Of a DNA stretch of 64,000 nt, positions 11,006 through 21,540 are shown piece by piece. The notes below the pieces were generated by a model. It did no database searches and was not told the origin of the DNA. It saw only the letters and a list, made by a program, of their open reading frames with translations. The position numbers and the translations under genes are program-made. Each line of letters begins with the position of its first letter. The first letter of the stretch is position 1. Source of the stretch: Dactylis glomerata (taxonomy: Eukaryota; Streptophyta; Magnoliopsida; Poales; Poaceae); contig QXEO01000234.1 in assembly GCA_007115705.1 (NCBI GenBank), forward strand, positions 2,089,375-2,153,374, read 5' to 3'.

Positions 11006-13525
11006 TCATGTGGGCGCCATATAAGAGCTTGAGGCAAAGGTGCTATATAAGAACTTGAAGCAAGAGAGAGCATCAAAAAGCAAATATGAAACACATTTAA
11101 ATCTAAACCACTTCCTATGAAAAATAGCCCTGTAAAGAGACAAGTCTTGAAAGCGCAAAGCAAAAAGCATAGGAAGGCAAAACAAGTATAACTTCAAGAA
11201 TTGCAACATAAAGAGGGGAAACTCAATATTGTTGAGATCCATCAAACCATGTTTCCCTCTCTCATAATAACTTGCAGTAGCATCATGAATAGAACTAACA
11301 ATATAACTATCACATAAAGCATCTCTATCATGAGCCACATGCATAAAAGAATTAATACTCCCCACATGAACAATCGTAGTAGGAGCAGATACAACAGAAT
11401 AATTATTCTCATCACCATAATCATTAAAAACAGGAGGCATATTGTAATCATAACTAATTTTCTCCTCAAAAGTAGGTGAACTTAAAATATTATACCCATC
11501 ATCATAACCATCATAAACTAGAGGTTTAGTATCATCACAAGCTAGAGAACAGCTATTTCGCAAAGCATATTCATCAAACATATCATCATAAGAAGGAACA
11601 TGCATAGTACTAATGGTACAACAATTATTAACCTTAGAATTGGTACCAAAAAGATTTTCAATATCAAAAGTAGAGTGCCTTTTCCAATCATGATCACTAA
11701 TATAGGTAACAGGCATGGGAATATCATCCCAATCAGAATTATCATAATCTATAGCAGGATCATAATGCTTAGGGGAAGATACCGTGTCCTCTCACCTTTT
11801 ACTCCTCTTCTTCTTATTCATACTCTTCTTACTCTCTCCTTTAAGAGGGAGAGACTTGAAGGGCATCTTCTCTACATATCTTTTAGGAGGGAAAGGCATC
11901 TTATCCACATAATCTGGTTTACTGACAGAAACAACAGAAGAAACTTTGGAGGATTCCTCCTCTCTATTAATAAGATAAAAACATCTATCAGTCTTGTCAT
12001 AGCTTGGCAAAACATCATGTTTTATAAGATTTTGTAAGTAAGTATTTGTGAGGCAATCTTTAACACAATAGAGATGACAACCACGAAGGGTGCTATTAAT
12101 ATCAGAATCACTCATATCTATCAAAGAAGTCTTTCTAGATATCTCTTCACACTCCAAAAACAAAGTAAGCTCATCATGCTGATTGAGAGTAATCTTGTCA
12201 TCACAATACAAATTTACGGTACTCATTCGATTAAATGGGCATTGAAAATTAAAGTGACCCGTGTTATCGCAAAGTTCACAAAGAAAAGGATAAAGCTCAC
12301 AAACCTTTTCACCAAGCTCATCTAGAGCCCTGAGCCACATACGGGTTTCTTCATTCGAGTGGTGGATACAATAATCTTCCTTGTTGTAACTCTGTTCATA
12401 AGGTCTATGCACTCCACAAAAATTAACATGCTTATAAGAAATAGGATTTTTAGAAGTTTGAGCATGTTTATTGCAACCATCAATAACAATATCACTTTCT
12501 ATGCAAGTGTCCTTAAAAGGTTCATGATACACGTCTCCATTTCCTTTAGGAACATTAATATGAGAAGCAAAGGCTTTAAAACAATCAATCATAATTTGAG
12601 GATCAATACCATACTTAGCACTAAGCTCTTGAAAATCAGCAGTTTCAACGAAAGACTTAATGCAATCAAACTCGTAATTCATACCTGATCCTTTACCTTT
12701 GTTGTTATCCCAACCTTTAATATTATTTTGAATTGTTTCAAGCAGATCCCACTTGGTGTCAACATCCTTGCTTGTGAAAGACCCATCAAAGCATGCATCT
12801 AGATAGTCCTTATAATATCCTGAAAGCCTTGCATAAAAATTATTAATAACAATATTACGGAGAAGATCATGAATAGGACATTTGTGCATTAGTAAATTCA
12901 ATCTTCCCCACGCTTGGGCAATGCTTTCTCCCTCATACGGATGAAAATTATAAATGTAATTCCTATCTTTATAAACCTCACTAGAAGGATAGAATTTAGA
13001 ATAATAGAGAGGTACAATTTCCTTCCAGTCAATAGATCGACCATCCTTCAGTGTTTTATACCATTCCTCAGCTCTGCGTTTCAGTGATAAAGAGAATAGC
13101 TTCTTCTTAACTCGGTTCATCAAAATACCTGCACACTTGAACAACTCGCATAATTCATGTATAAAAAGCAAATAATCACCAGGATGGACAGTTTTATCTC
13201 CTAAATAGTAGTTATCCATAACACGTTTAACAATCTTCATAGGTATTTTAAAAGGATGAGAAGCACAAGCATCATTAGAAACATCACATATGGGAGATAA
13301 AATATCATCAGAGCAAACTTTCTCTACTAAAGCTGGGGAACTAAAAATATCATGCTTAACAAAACCAGCTTCCCCAAGCTTAGAGTTTTCTATAACATTA
13401 GCAATAATGGTATTCAAAGCATTCATACTAATAACATTGCTATGTGAAATAAGCTCCAAAGGGTTTTCAATTTTTTCTTCAAATCTAAACTCAGGAAAAA
13501 TACTAAAGAACTCTTTACTTTCCAT
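11006..13525 (-). pseudogene. Gag-like protein of retrotransposon copy 1, one in-frame stop
   Basis: A single frame runs from ATG at 13525 to a stop at 11006 (840 codons including the stop), broken only by a TGA at 11792-11794. The first part (577 residues) has a retrotransposon-gag capsid-like region at about residues 110-260 (AEEWYKTL, FYPSSEVYKDR, ESIAQAWGRLN). A CCHC zinc knuckle CELCDNTGHFNFQC lies near residue 430. The second part is Asp- and Tyr-rich, and its last stretch is hydrophobic, ending in MAPT. This tail is also conserved in copy 2. Gag would coat the RNA and build the particle. The role of the tail is unknown. Confidence 0.8.
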
Positions 13526-13637
13526 TAAGCCTAACTAGTGAAAATAAAAACAAGAAACAAAAAGATATAATTACAGAATCTAAAGGAAATAACTTTGAGC
13601 ACTCACACAGGAGGATGCGAGTACCTTTTACCTTACC

Positions 13638-13655
13638 TCCCCGGCAACGGCGTCA
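13638..13655 (-). promoter_or_regulatory. Primer-binding site, tRNA-Asp type, copy 1
   Basis: The plus strand reads TCCCCGGCAACGGCGTCA, which differs by one base from my recollection of the plant tRNA-Asp 3' end (…CGGCGCCA). It sits 10 bases inside the 5' LTR. It is not a tRNA gene. Confidence 0.8.
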
Positions 13656-13665
13656 GAAAAGAGCT

Positions 13666-15098
13666 TGATGTCTATGCATGCGTCTGTTCTTGTAGATAGT
13701 GTTGGGCCTCCAAGTGCAGCGGTTTACAGAACAACAGCAAGTTTCCCTTAAGTGGATCACCCAAGGTTTATCGAACTCAGGGAGGAAGAGTCAAAGCTAT
13801 CCCTCTCAAACAACCCTGCAATTACGATACAGAAAGTCTCTTGTGTCCCCAACACACCCAATACACTTGTCAGATGTATAGGTGCACTAGTTCGGCGAAG
13901 AGATAGTGAAATACAAGTAGTAGTGATGATTATGAGTAGTAAATGTAATCTAAAATAAATATTGCTGCAAGCAAACATGTAACAAAACTGAAAGAAAACG
14001 GTGTGCAATGCTTGGAAACAAGGCCTAGGGATCATACTTTCACTAGTGGACACACTCCCAAAAAATATAACATAATTGAATCAATAGATACTATCATCAA
14101 TATACAACTCAAAACAATTCTCCAATGGAAAACGAACACTAATCATGCGTAGGGCTACGAAGCACTCCTCAAAGTCCGTATGTACCCAAACTAGATTATC
14201 CCACACTATCACCATGAACGCACTAGATGGTTCCAACAAACACCAACAATTTATAGAGACATTAACCAAAAAGATACACATGATACGCACACTAGTCACC
14301 TTCACACCATGATACAAGGTATCTCCGGAGTTTACAAATATAAAGCATGGGAGTAGCATAATATCTGAATAATAAAATCTACCAATTCAACTAGATACAA
14401 AGCTCACGATCACATAAAGATAACATCATGAGAGAGAGAGGTGAACCACATAGCTACCGGTAGAGCCCTTAGCCCTGGGGGAGAACTACTCCCTCCTCAT
14501 CATAGGAGACAGCAAGGTTGATGGATATGGCGGTGATGTCGATGGAGACGGCGGAGACAGCGATAGAGACCGATGGAGATGGCTCCGGGGACACTTCCCC
14601 ATCCCGGCAGAGTGCCGGAACAGAGACTTCTGTCCCCCAAATTTGTCGGCGGCGGCGGCGGAGCTGCGGAACTCTTTCTGGAAATTTGCCAATTGTTTTA
14701 GGGTTTTCCGTCGGGAGGCTTCTTATAGGCGAAGGGACATTATCAGGAGTGGACCAGGGGCTCCTCACCACAGGTGGGTGCGGCCAAGGCCTGGGCCGCG
14801 CACCCTCATGGTGTGGTCAGCCTCTGGCCCCTCTCCGGCTCCCGTTTGGTCCTCGTCCTTCGTCCGGGAAAAATAGGAGTTTCCGAACTTGTTTCGTCCA
14901 ATTCTGAGAATATTTCCTGTGTAGCTTTTCTGAAACACAAAAACAGCAGAAAACAGGGAACTGACACTGTGGCATCTTGTCAATAGGTTAGTTCTGGAAA
15001 TCGCATAAAAACGCCACGAAGTGTAACAAAACACAAGGCAAATGGTGCAAAAACAAGTATGGAGCATCAAAAATTATAGATACGTTTGAGACATATCA
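13666..15098 (-). repeat. 5' LTR of gag-only retrotransposon copy 1
   Basis: The LTR starts TGATGTCTAT and ends GACATATCA in plus-strand reading and is 1433 bases long. The transcript would start here and run leftward. Confidence 0.92.
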
Positions 15099-16610
15099 GT
15101 TTCCTTGTCCCAAAATCGAGCTAGCCCTCGAACAATAGCAAACCTTGCTTGTAAAACACCAAAAGCCCTCTCAATGTCCTTTCGGGCTGCCTCTTGTGCC
15201 TTGGCAAATATTCTCTGTATTTCAGTTTTGGGATCTTTAATGGACTTCACAAAAGTTGCCCATTCGGGATATATGCCATCAGCTAGATAATATCCCGTTG
15301 AATACTCATGACCCATGACCTTGTAGTTGCACGCTGGTGCATCTCCGGCAATAAGGTTTTTAAAAAAGTGGAATCTATGTAAAACATTGATGTCATTGAG
15401 TGTCCCGGGCAGCCCAAAAAAACAGTGCCAAATCCACAAATCCTGCAAAGCAACTGCCTCGAGCACAATAGTAGGATCACGGCTTTTTCCACAATACATT
15501 CCATGCCATGCTTTTGGATAATTTTTCCATGTCCAATGCATGCAATCTATACTACCAAGCATGCCCGGCCATCCCCTTTTTTCATTCATCTCCATTAACC
15601 TTTTAGTATCTTCCGCATTGGGAGCTCGAAAATATTTGTCCCTATACAACCTGATAACCATCTTCGCAAACCTACGCACCGAATCGGTGGTTGTATCTTT
15701 GCCTATGCGAAGGGACTCATCAGTGTAGTCTGTGGGGATGCCGTAAGCAATCACTCGCATGGCAGCCGAGATCTTTTGGTAGGCGCTAAATCCTAGTTCG
15801 CTGGCAGCGTTGCGCCGTTGCTTGAAGTAATTGGAATTGGCTTTCACATCTTCAACTATTTCGACGAACAAGCTACGGCGCATCCGGTACCTCCTACAGA
15901 AAAGATTGGGCGGATTTGCGGGTACCTCGGCAAAATAATCCTGCATCAGCGTCGCGTGGCCGAGGGCGCGGTTGCGCTGGATGTAGGTCTGGCCCTTCAT
16001 GGAACCGCGCCTTCGATCCAGCAGCTTGGCGCGGTCCTCCTGGTCCTTCACGGTGAGGAGGAGAAGGGCTATCTCGCAGTCATTATCGTCGTGGAGCAGA
16101 TCCTCGATGTCGGAATCGTCCGAGGACGATGAATCCGACAGATCTAGGTGCTCGCCCGAGTTCATCCTCGGTGGGGCGAGTGGCGGCGTCGGCTTGGGAA
16201 GGCGGGGCGCGGAAGGGAGAGAGGACGGCTAGAAAAGGTTTCTTGTGGTGGCGACGGGGGAGGCAGCGACGGGGACGGTCGAATCGGTGGGTCACGGTGG
16301 CGGCGGGGGCAGGGAACTGGCGGCGCGCGCAGGAGGGGGCAGCGGAGGTGGGCGATTGGGTCCTGAAAATTCAACACGCGCTAGGGCTCTACCGAGTGCG
16401 GGCTAACGCTCGGTTCGACCTCCCCACCCTCTTTCGTGGAGGCCGAAAGCGGATTCTCGGTTTGGCCCTAAAAAAAAATACCGTTCGCGTCGTTTAAGGG
16501 TGCTGATCTACGCCTTTTTTTTAGCGACAACCCATAAATGACGGTTATTTTGAGGGTTTGGCCCCTTTACGGGTGCTGTTAGACATGCTCCGACATAACT
16601 ACTAACATAG

Positions 16611-16622
16611 GCTCTGATACCA
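16611..16622 (-). promoter_or_regulatory. Primer-binding site, initiator-Met tRNA type (outer copia)
   Basis: The plus strand reads GCTCTGATACCA, the complement of the standard copia primer site TGGTATCAGAGC. It lies four bases from the LTR end at 16627. Confidence 0.8.
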
Positions 16623-16626
16623 ATTA

Positions 16627-17720
16627 TGGTTCCTAAATATCGCTGGAGCTGAGAATGAACAAGCACAAACACACCGGACAAGGGTTTTGCGGCGCGCATG
16701 ACTCGCGACTTTTCTACTTTCATTCCCAACTATTTATTCACGCTACATGTAAACACACGGGCGATTTTTTTTAAATATTGCGATTTATTTCAGCAATTTT
16801 AGAAATACTATTATATTTTAGCATTTTTCAAATTTAAGACACCTTCCTATCTGCCGAACGCGATTAGCTCCTATCGAGTACGGCGGATGATTGGGCCCGC
16901 GCGAGAGCGTCTCGTCGCACCTGCCGGACACGAGTCGTGCATCGCGGCCGCGATTGCATGTGCGCTTGTCTTGGATCAGCTAGCTAAGTACACTTTTTTT
17001 ATCAGCTAGCTAATTAAGTGCACTTTTTTAATCAGCCAGCTAAGTGTGTTTTTTCTTGCTCAAAATACAAACTGATCAGCTAGCTAAATGCATGCGTACT
17101 GCATCATCTCTACCAGCTGTATGCATAAATCCATCGCAGCCGCGATTGCATGCTTGCTAAGTGCGCTTTTCTTGATCAGCTAGCTAAGTACGCTTTTTTT
17201 CTCTTAAAACACAAACTGATCAGCTAGCTAAATGCATACCTACGTGTATCTCTCTACGCTACATGCATAAATTCATCGCTAGCTAGCTAAATGCATGCCA
17301 TCGTGGCCTGCGAACGCGAGAGGTCTAATCGTGGCCTGCGGATGCGACAGCGCTCCACTCGAGGCCGGCCCACGCGACAAGTCCTATTGGCATGCAAGGA
17401 TCTGTTCGCTGGATACTTATCTATTCCGGCTAGCGCTATTAGACCTTGTCGTGTCCGCTGAATAGGACAGTGCAATAGATTTGAAAAATTCGTAAAATAT
17501 AATATTATTTTTAAAAATGCTAAAAAAATTGCAATATTAAAAAAAATTGCAACACACGGGCCACGATCCACAATACTCGTGCCATCATCAAACTTGTACA
17601 CGCGAAAGACAACTTGGAGCCTAAAACCTGACGGAAAACGGCTACTTTACTAAAGTCAAGACTGTTAAAAACTAACTAAAACTCGTTACAGCACTTAAAT
17701 GCTACCGGTATGTCACAACA
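16627..17720 (-). repeat. 5' LTR of the outer copia element, interrupted by a Mutator-like element
   Basis: In minus-strand reading the LTR begins TGTTGTGACA and ends GGAACCA, directly before the primer site. Subtracting the 790-base insertion and its 9-base duplication leaves about 295 bases. Copy B of the transporter flank starts flush with its right edge. Confidence 0.75.
16761..17550. mobile_element. Mutator-like element without transposase, 790 bp
   Basis: It has a perfect 9-base target duplication AACACACGG (16752-16760 and 17551-17559) and AT-rich terminal inverted repeats of about 85 bases (starting GCGATTTTTTTT on the left, ending AAAAAATTGC on the right). The interior is GC-richer and has two loosely repeated blocks built around GATCAGCTAGCTAAG (about 16970-17110 and 17170-17290). 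No protein is encoded. A captured origin for the interior is possible but unproven. Confidence 0.85.
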
Positions 17721-17760
17721 TTGAATGCATATGATCTATCTTTTCATCTATATATATCCC

Positions 17761-17978
17761 GGGTTTGCCTATATGTCAGTCGCCTAAGAAATTGCTATTT
17801 CTCAGTCACTTAGAAAAGTGCAACCGTAGTTTGAAGAAAAGTGCAACTGCAACGAGTTGTACTTTTCTAATAGAAAAGTGCAATTGCACTTTTTTATGAG
17901 AAAAATGCAACTTATACGTATTTTTTAGGGTGACCGAGAAATAAGAATTTCTCAGGCGTCTGTTACTTAGCAAATCCG
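17761..17978. mobile_element. Mutator-type MITE, 218 bp
   Basis: It has a perfect 9-base duplication ATATATCCC (17752-17760 and 17979-17987) and inverted ends of about 50 bases: GGGTTTGCC...GCCTAAGAAATT against AATTTCTCAGGC...GCAAATCCG. Copies A and C have the empty site at the matching position, which confirms an insertion. Confidence 0.88.
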
Positions 17979-18344
17979 ATATATCCCAGTGCCTCCAACG
18001 CCCATGTATGGCACTATGGCAGCATATTGTTTACAATGTTCAGCTCCATCCGTTGTTATAAGCTGGCAACTGCCGCTACGTACTAGCTGATCTGCAGTGC
18101 GGTGGGGAACCAGCATGTATATATGGTGGTATTCAACGGAAAAAGTGATAGTGTTTAATGGTCATCATGTCGGTGATCAAATTTTAGGTTGGTGGGAACG
18201 TTTTGATTTTGCAATGATAGCCCATTATACCATATCTTGCAATGCCAAGGGACATAGAGAACATGTGAGCAGAAAGGAGCACAAAGATGATGATGTTATG
18301 TGAGATAAACTACAAGTATATCGTTTCAAGGGAGACGGTGGCCG

Positions 18345-18805
18345 GGTTTTTTTTCAAGAACACGCGCGAGCATCATGTGTCTTCATTCATTAAGATAGAG
18401 AATAGTTGTTATAAGATTTGGTTCAGTCACAGGCGACCTAACACAGTGTCCACTTACAACGGCCACACCCCTCAAGCTTACGTTATTCCTCTCTCAGACC
18501 CACTCCCACACAACCTTACATCCTTCTAAGTTTTGAATCCTCTGTGATCCGCCTGCACAATTCGGCTTGTATGTTTGCGGCCTTGTCAAAGATCCGCGCA
18601 TTCCTCTCTAGCCAGAGTGCAGCCTGGCCACTAGGACGATAAAGGACTTCAGCTCCTTGCGCGATGGGATGGCTTCAGCCAGGGTTGGCCACCAGGTTGC
18701 CATTGTTGAATCTGCATCCGGCGTCAGGTGGTGAAGGTTGAAAGGAACCAGCAGATCGTGCCAAACTTGTCGGGAGAATGAGCATTGCACAGTTAGGTGC
18801 TCAAT
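18345..18805 (-). mobile_element. 5'-truncated LINE fragment
   Basis: The 13-base duplication GAGACGGTGGCCG (18332-18344 and 18806-18818) flanks a minus-strand insert that starts with a poly-T run (18347-18354, i.e. a poly-A tail). The minus frame carries the end of a LINE ORF2 (CSFSRQVWHDLL and LERNARIFD motifs of the zf-RVT region). These are hallmarks of target-primed reverse transcription. Confidence 0.88.
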
Positions 18806-18932
18806 GAGACGGTGGCCGAGTTACTGAGCGATAAAAGAACTATCCAGAGGTCATGGAAAATTAGATTGGAGTTAATCAGCAAATGTGATTAATCAGTCGA
18901 GTGTAGTATGTATATCGCTGCTTCTGTCTTCT

Positions 18933-19190
18933 CACTAGTAGAAAATGGGTCTTTGATCCAGCACCAAAATAACATCTGTCCGGTTTGGTTTGTCAATGGG
19001 GACCAATGACAGACATTGGTCCCGGTTCATGCTGCCTGGTGGTCGGTCCCGGTTCATTTCGGAGCATCGGTCCTGGTTTGTGGCATCAACAGGGACCAAT
19101 GCACCCCCCCCCCCCCCCGCGTGGCACGTGGCGCTCTGCGGAGTACTGGTCCCGGTTCATGCCACGAACCAGGATCAAAGACCCTCCCCT
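18933..19190 (+). repeat. CACTA left terminal and subterminal repeats
   Basis: CACTAGTAGAAAA starts at 18933. Copies of GGTCCCGGTTCATG and its inverse follow at about 19018, 19046, 19074 and 19149. These are the motifs bound by the element's own proteins in related systems. A run of C lies at 19104-19119. Confidence 0.8.
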
Positions 19191-19193
19191 GGC

Positions 19194-19201
19194 TATAAAA
19201 T
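19194..19201 (+). promoter_or_regulatory. Likely TATA box of the CACTA transposase gene
   Basis: TATAAAAT lies directly after the subterminal repeats and about 290 bases before the first transposase codons, in the normal place for TNP2-type genes. Confidence 0.55.
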
Positions 19202-19553
19202 AAGCCCAGCCCTTTGCCCTTTGCCACAAAATTTTGCTGGATTGTGTGTGAGGTGTGGGTGCTAGCTTTTTTTTTTCCTTTGATTGCACACAAGGTGTTC
19301 GACGAAATGTCCAAGCCACACTTAAGTTCGCACAACACGGTATCCTCGGCCGAGGTTAGCAACCTTATCTTCTTCATCTGTAACTGATACAAAAATATTG
19401 CATGTGTCCATGTAGGGTGGTCATTTCACTATTCACGATGGTATTGTAATGGTTAATTATTATGATGCAGATCGATGCGGGGATGCGATGGATGTACGGC
19501 GACCGACGCGATTTCAATTTTATTGCAGGCCTGCATAAATTTATCGATGTGGC

Positions 19554-21527
19554 TGAAGGAAATATGCCCTAGAGGCAATAATAATATTGTTATTATCATA
19601 TTTCTTGTTCATGATAATGTTTATACTCCATGCTATAATTGTATTAAGCGGAAACATTAATACTTGTGTGGTTTATGAACAACACAGTGTCCCTAGTACG
19701 CCTCTACTAGACTAGCTCATTGATTAATGATGGTTAAGGTTTCCTAACCATAGACATGAGTTGTCAATTAATAATGAGATCATGTCATTAGGAGAATGAT
19801 GTGATGGACAGACCCAAATAAAGCACAACAATTAGATCGTGTCATTGTGTTCATCTTTGCGAAGCTTTTTCCTATGTCAAGTATTGTATTCCTTAGACCA
19901 TGAGATAATGCAACTCCCTGGTATCGGAAGAAAGCTTTGAGGTCATCAAACGTCATCCTATGAAAGGGTGATCATAAAGGTGTCTCTCAGGTGATCGGAA
20001 AGTACTTGTTGGGTTGCATGTATCGAGATGGAATTTGTCCCTCCCGAGTCAGAGTGATATACTTCGGGCCCACTCGGTAATCGATATCAACATCGCTTGC
20101 AAGCACGTGGTTAAGGAGTTAATCACAAAGTGATATCGGATTACGGAACAAGTAAAGTACTTGCTGTGAACGAGATTGAACTAGGTATGGCGATACCGAC
20201 GATCGAATCTCGGGCAAGTAAAATATCGCGAGACGAAGGGAATACATATACGGGATTAATTGAATCCTGGCATCGTGGTTCATCCGATATGATCATCGAT
20301 GAATATGTGGGAGTCAATATGGGTTTCCAGATCCCGCTGTTGATTATTGATAGAAGATCATGTCTGCATATTCTCGAACCCGTAGGGTCACACACTTAAC
20401 GTGCATCGATGCTAGGATAGAATGGATAATTGGTTATTGAGTTTTTTGTTCGAAGTCTCGGATGAGATCCCGGACATCACGAGAGGTTCTGGAATGGTCC
20501 GGAGAATAAGATTCATATAATGGAAAGCAGTTTTTGGGTTTCGGAAAAGTTCTGGACTTTTTCGGTAGAGTACCGAAATGTTCTAGAAAGTTCCGGAGGG
20601 CTCCATGGTGGGGCCCACATGCCCCAAAGGGTCCACATGGACCAAAGGGTTTTCTTATGGGCCAAGGCAAAGGAAACTTGGGGGGCAAGTTAGCCCTAGG
20701 GTTTTCTTGGAGGCCAAGGCAAAGGAAACTTGGGGGGCAAGTTAGCCCTAGAGTTTTCTTAAGGGCTAAGGCAAAGGAAACTTGGGGGGCAAGTTAGCCC
20801 TAGAGTTTTCTTAAGGGCTAAGGCAAAGGAAACTTGGGGGACAAGTTAGCCCTAGAGTTTTCTTAAGGGCTAAGGCAAAGGAAACTTGGGGGACAAGTTA
20901 GCCCTAGAGTTTTCTTAAGGGCTAAGGCAAAGGAAACTTGGGGAACAAGTTAGCCCTAGAGTTTTCTTAAGGGCTAAGGCAAAGGAAACTTAGGGGGTAA
21001 GTTTTCTCCCTGGGGTCCACCGGCTTGACTTGGAGGCTAAGGCAGCCCCCTTGGCCACCCCCTTGACCTATTTAAAGGGGAGGGGAGGCCTGGGGCATTA
21101 GACCCTAAAACCCTAGCCACCGGCCCAACTGCTGCCCTCCAATCTCTCTCTCTCGCGACTGCACGTAGGCAAAGCCCTGCTGCAGAAACTCTCCACCATA
21201 AGCACCACGCCGTCGTGCTGCAGATCCAATCTATCTCTCCACCATACTTGCTGGACCAAGGAAGGAGGAGACATCGTTGCACCGTACGTGTGCATCTCTC
21301 GGAGGCACCGCCACTTGTGGCGTTGGATCGGATCGGATCGCGGGGAGGAGATGGCTAGTACGACTACATCATCCACGTTCTGTTGAACGTTTCCGCTGTG
21401 CGATTTCTTCAAGGGTATGAAGATCTCATCTATCTCTCTCGTTGATTACATCTCCTAGATTAGATCTTGGCTTTCTTGTTCGCATCCGTAGGAAATTTTT
21501 TGATTCACTATGCTGCGAAACCCTTCA
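19554..21527 (+). repeat. 5' LTR of the BARE/Angela-like copia
   Basis: It runs from TGAAGGAAAT to AACCCTTCA and contains seven 52-base tandem units at 20661-21024. Confidence 0.92.
20661..21024 (+). repeat. 52-bp tandem repeat, seven units, inside the 5' LTR
   Basis: GCYAAGGCAAAGGAAACTT begins at 20661, 20713, 20765, 20817, 20869, 20921 and 20973, exactly 52 apart. The 3' LTR has five units. Confidence 0.95.
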
Positions 21528-21528
21528 G

Positions 21529-21540
21529 TGGTATCAGAGC
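21529..21540 (+). promoter_or_regulatory. Primer-binding site, initiator-Met tRNA type
   Basis: TGGTATCAGAGC lies one base after the 5' LTR, standard for copia elements. Confidence 0.92.

Larger units (their letters stand above)
6640..15098 (-). mobile_element. Gag-only, non-autonomous LTR retrotransposon (copy 1, Sabrina/WHAM-like LTRs)
   Basis: It is flanked by a perfect 5-base target duplication GTTTC (6635-6639 and 15099-15103) and bounded by TG...CA LTRs of 1435 and 1433 bases. The orientation is minus: the primer-binding site is next to the right LTR and a G-rich polypurine tract next to the left one. The internal region carries one long gag-like frame and about 2.9 kb without coding capacity (8075-11005). 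I found no protease, integrase, reverse transcriptase or RNase H, so it would depend on proteins supplied by another element. The class is probably gypsy-type, based on LTR termini and the tRNA-Asp primer. Confidence 0.88.
6418..16165 (-). pseudogene. PIF/Harbinger transposase (DDE_Tnp_4 / HARBI1-like), split by an LTR retrotransposon
   Basis: The gene encodes a DDE nuclease that would cut and rejoin the element's ends. The first part runs from ATG at 16165 to the insertion point at 15099, and the rest from 6634 to the stop at 6418. Counting the target duplication GTTTC once, the two parts total 1284 bases, exactly 428 codons including the stop, with no internal stop or frameshift. The acidic N-terminus (SDSSSSDDSD) is followed by the family landmarks GSIDCMHW (first Asp), LADGIYPEW (second Asp) and DIERAFGVLQARF (the Glu). 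A CVILHNMIIEDER-type C-terminus lies beyond the insertion. Only the retrotransposon makes it a pseudogene. Ten or more close relatives would be expected in the same genome. Confidence 0.9.
5958..16590 (-). mobile_element. PIF/Harbinger transposon, split by an LTR retrotransposon
   Basis: The terminal inverted repeats start GAGCATG-CTAACA-CACCC (5958 onward, and 16590 reading leftward). This resembles the GAGCATGTCTAG-type ends of grass Harbinger elements. Without the inserted 8.46 kb retrotransposon the element is about 2.2 kb and carries a single transposase gene on the minus strand. I saw no Myb-like second gene. The expected 3-base target duplication is not clear, so the terminal bases are approximate. 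Near the 3' end is a long hairpin (6023-6150). Confidence 0.8.
4110..17720 (-). mobile_element. Old copia-type LTR retrotransposon, repeatedly interrupted (outer host of a nest)
   Basis: On the minus strand I see a TG...CA-bounded LTR (16627-17720), then, three bases on, a primer-binding site TGGTATCAGAGC (16611-16622, complementary to initiator Met tRNA). A short leader follows, and then a gag-like start at 5848. The leader is split by a Harbinger transposon (5958-16590), the gag region by a Mutator-like element (4336-5727) and the LTR by another (16761-17550). No protease, integrase or reverse transcriptase is left, and the 3' LTR was not found. The left boundary is approximate. The LTR is only about 295 bases once the insertion is subtracted. 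Confidence 0.7.
17721..18922 (+). repeat. Copy B of the MTPC4 downstream flank
   Basis: It is colinear with copies A (3040-4025) and C (48378-49900): CCCAGTGCCTCCAACGCCCATG, AGGTTGGTGGGAACGTTTTGAT, GATAAACTACAAGTATATCG, CCGAGTTAC and AATCAGTCGAGTGTAGTATG occur in order. It is interrupted by a 218-base MITE and a LINE fragment, both with target duplications. Homology ends at about 18922, just short of the last exon, where the CACTA element begins. Confidence 0.72.

Noticed and set aside
13638..13655. tRNA-Asp-like sequence
   Set aside because: Only the 3' 18 bases match, next to an LTR in the expected position. It is a primer-binding site, not a tRNA gene.
16129..16497. Plus-strand frames over the Harbinger transposase start
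   Set aside because: They lie opposite or upstream of the minus-strand transposase gene, in GC-rich sequence without domains.
20661..21024. Regularly spaced repeats that could suggest a CRISPR array
   Set aside because: Units are contiguous without unique spacers and lie in a retrotransposon LTR of a plant genome.
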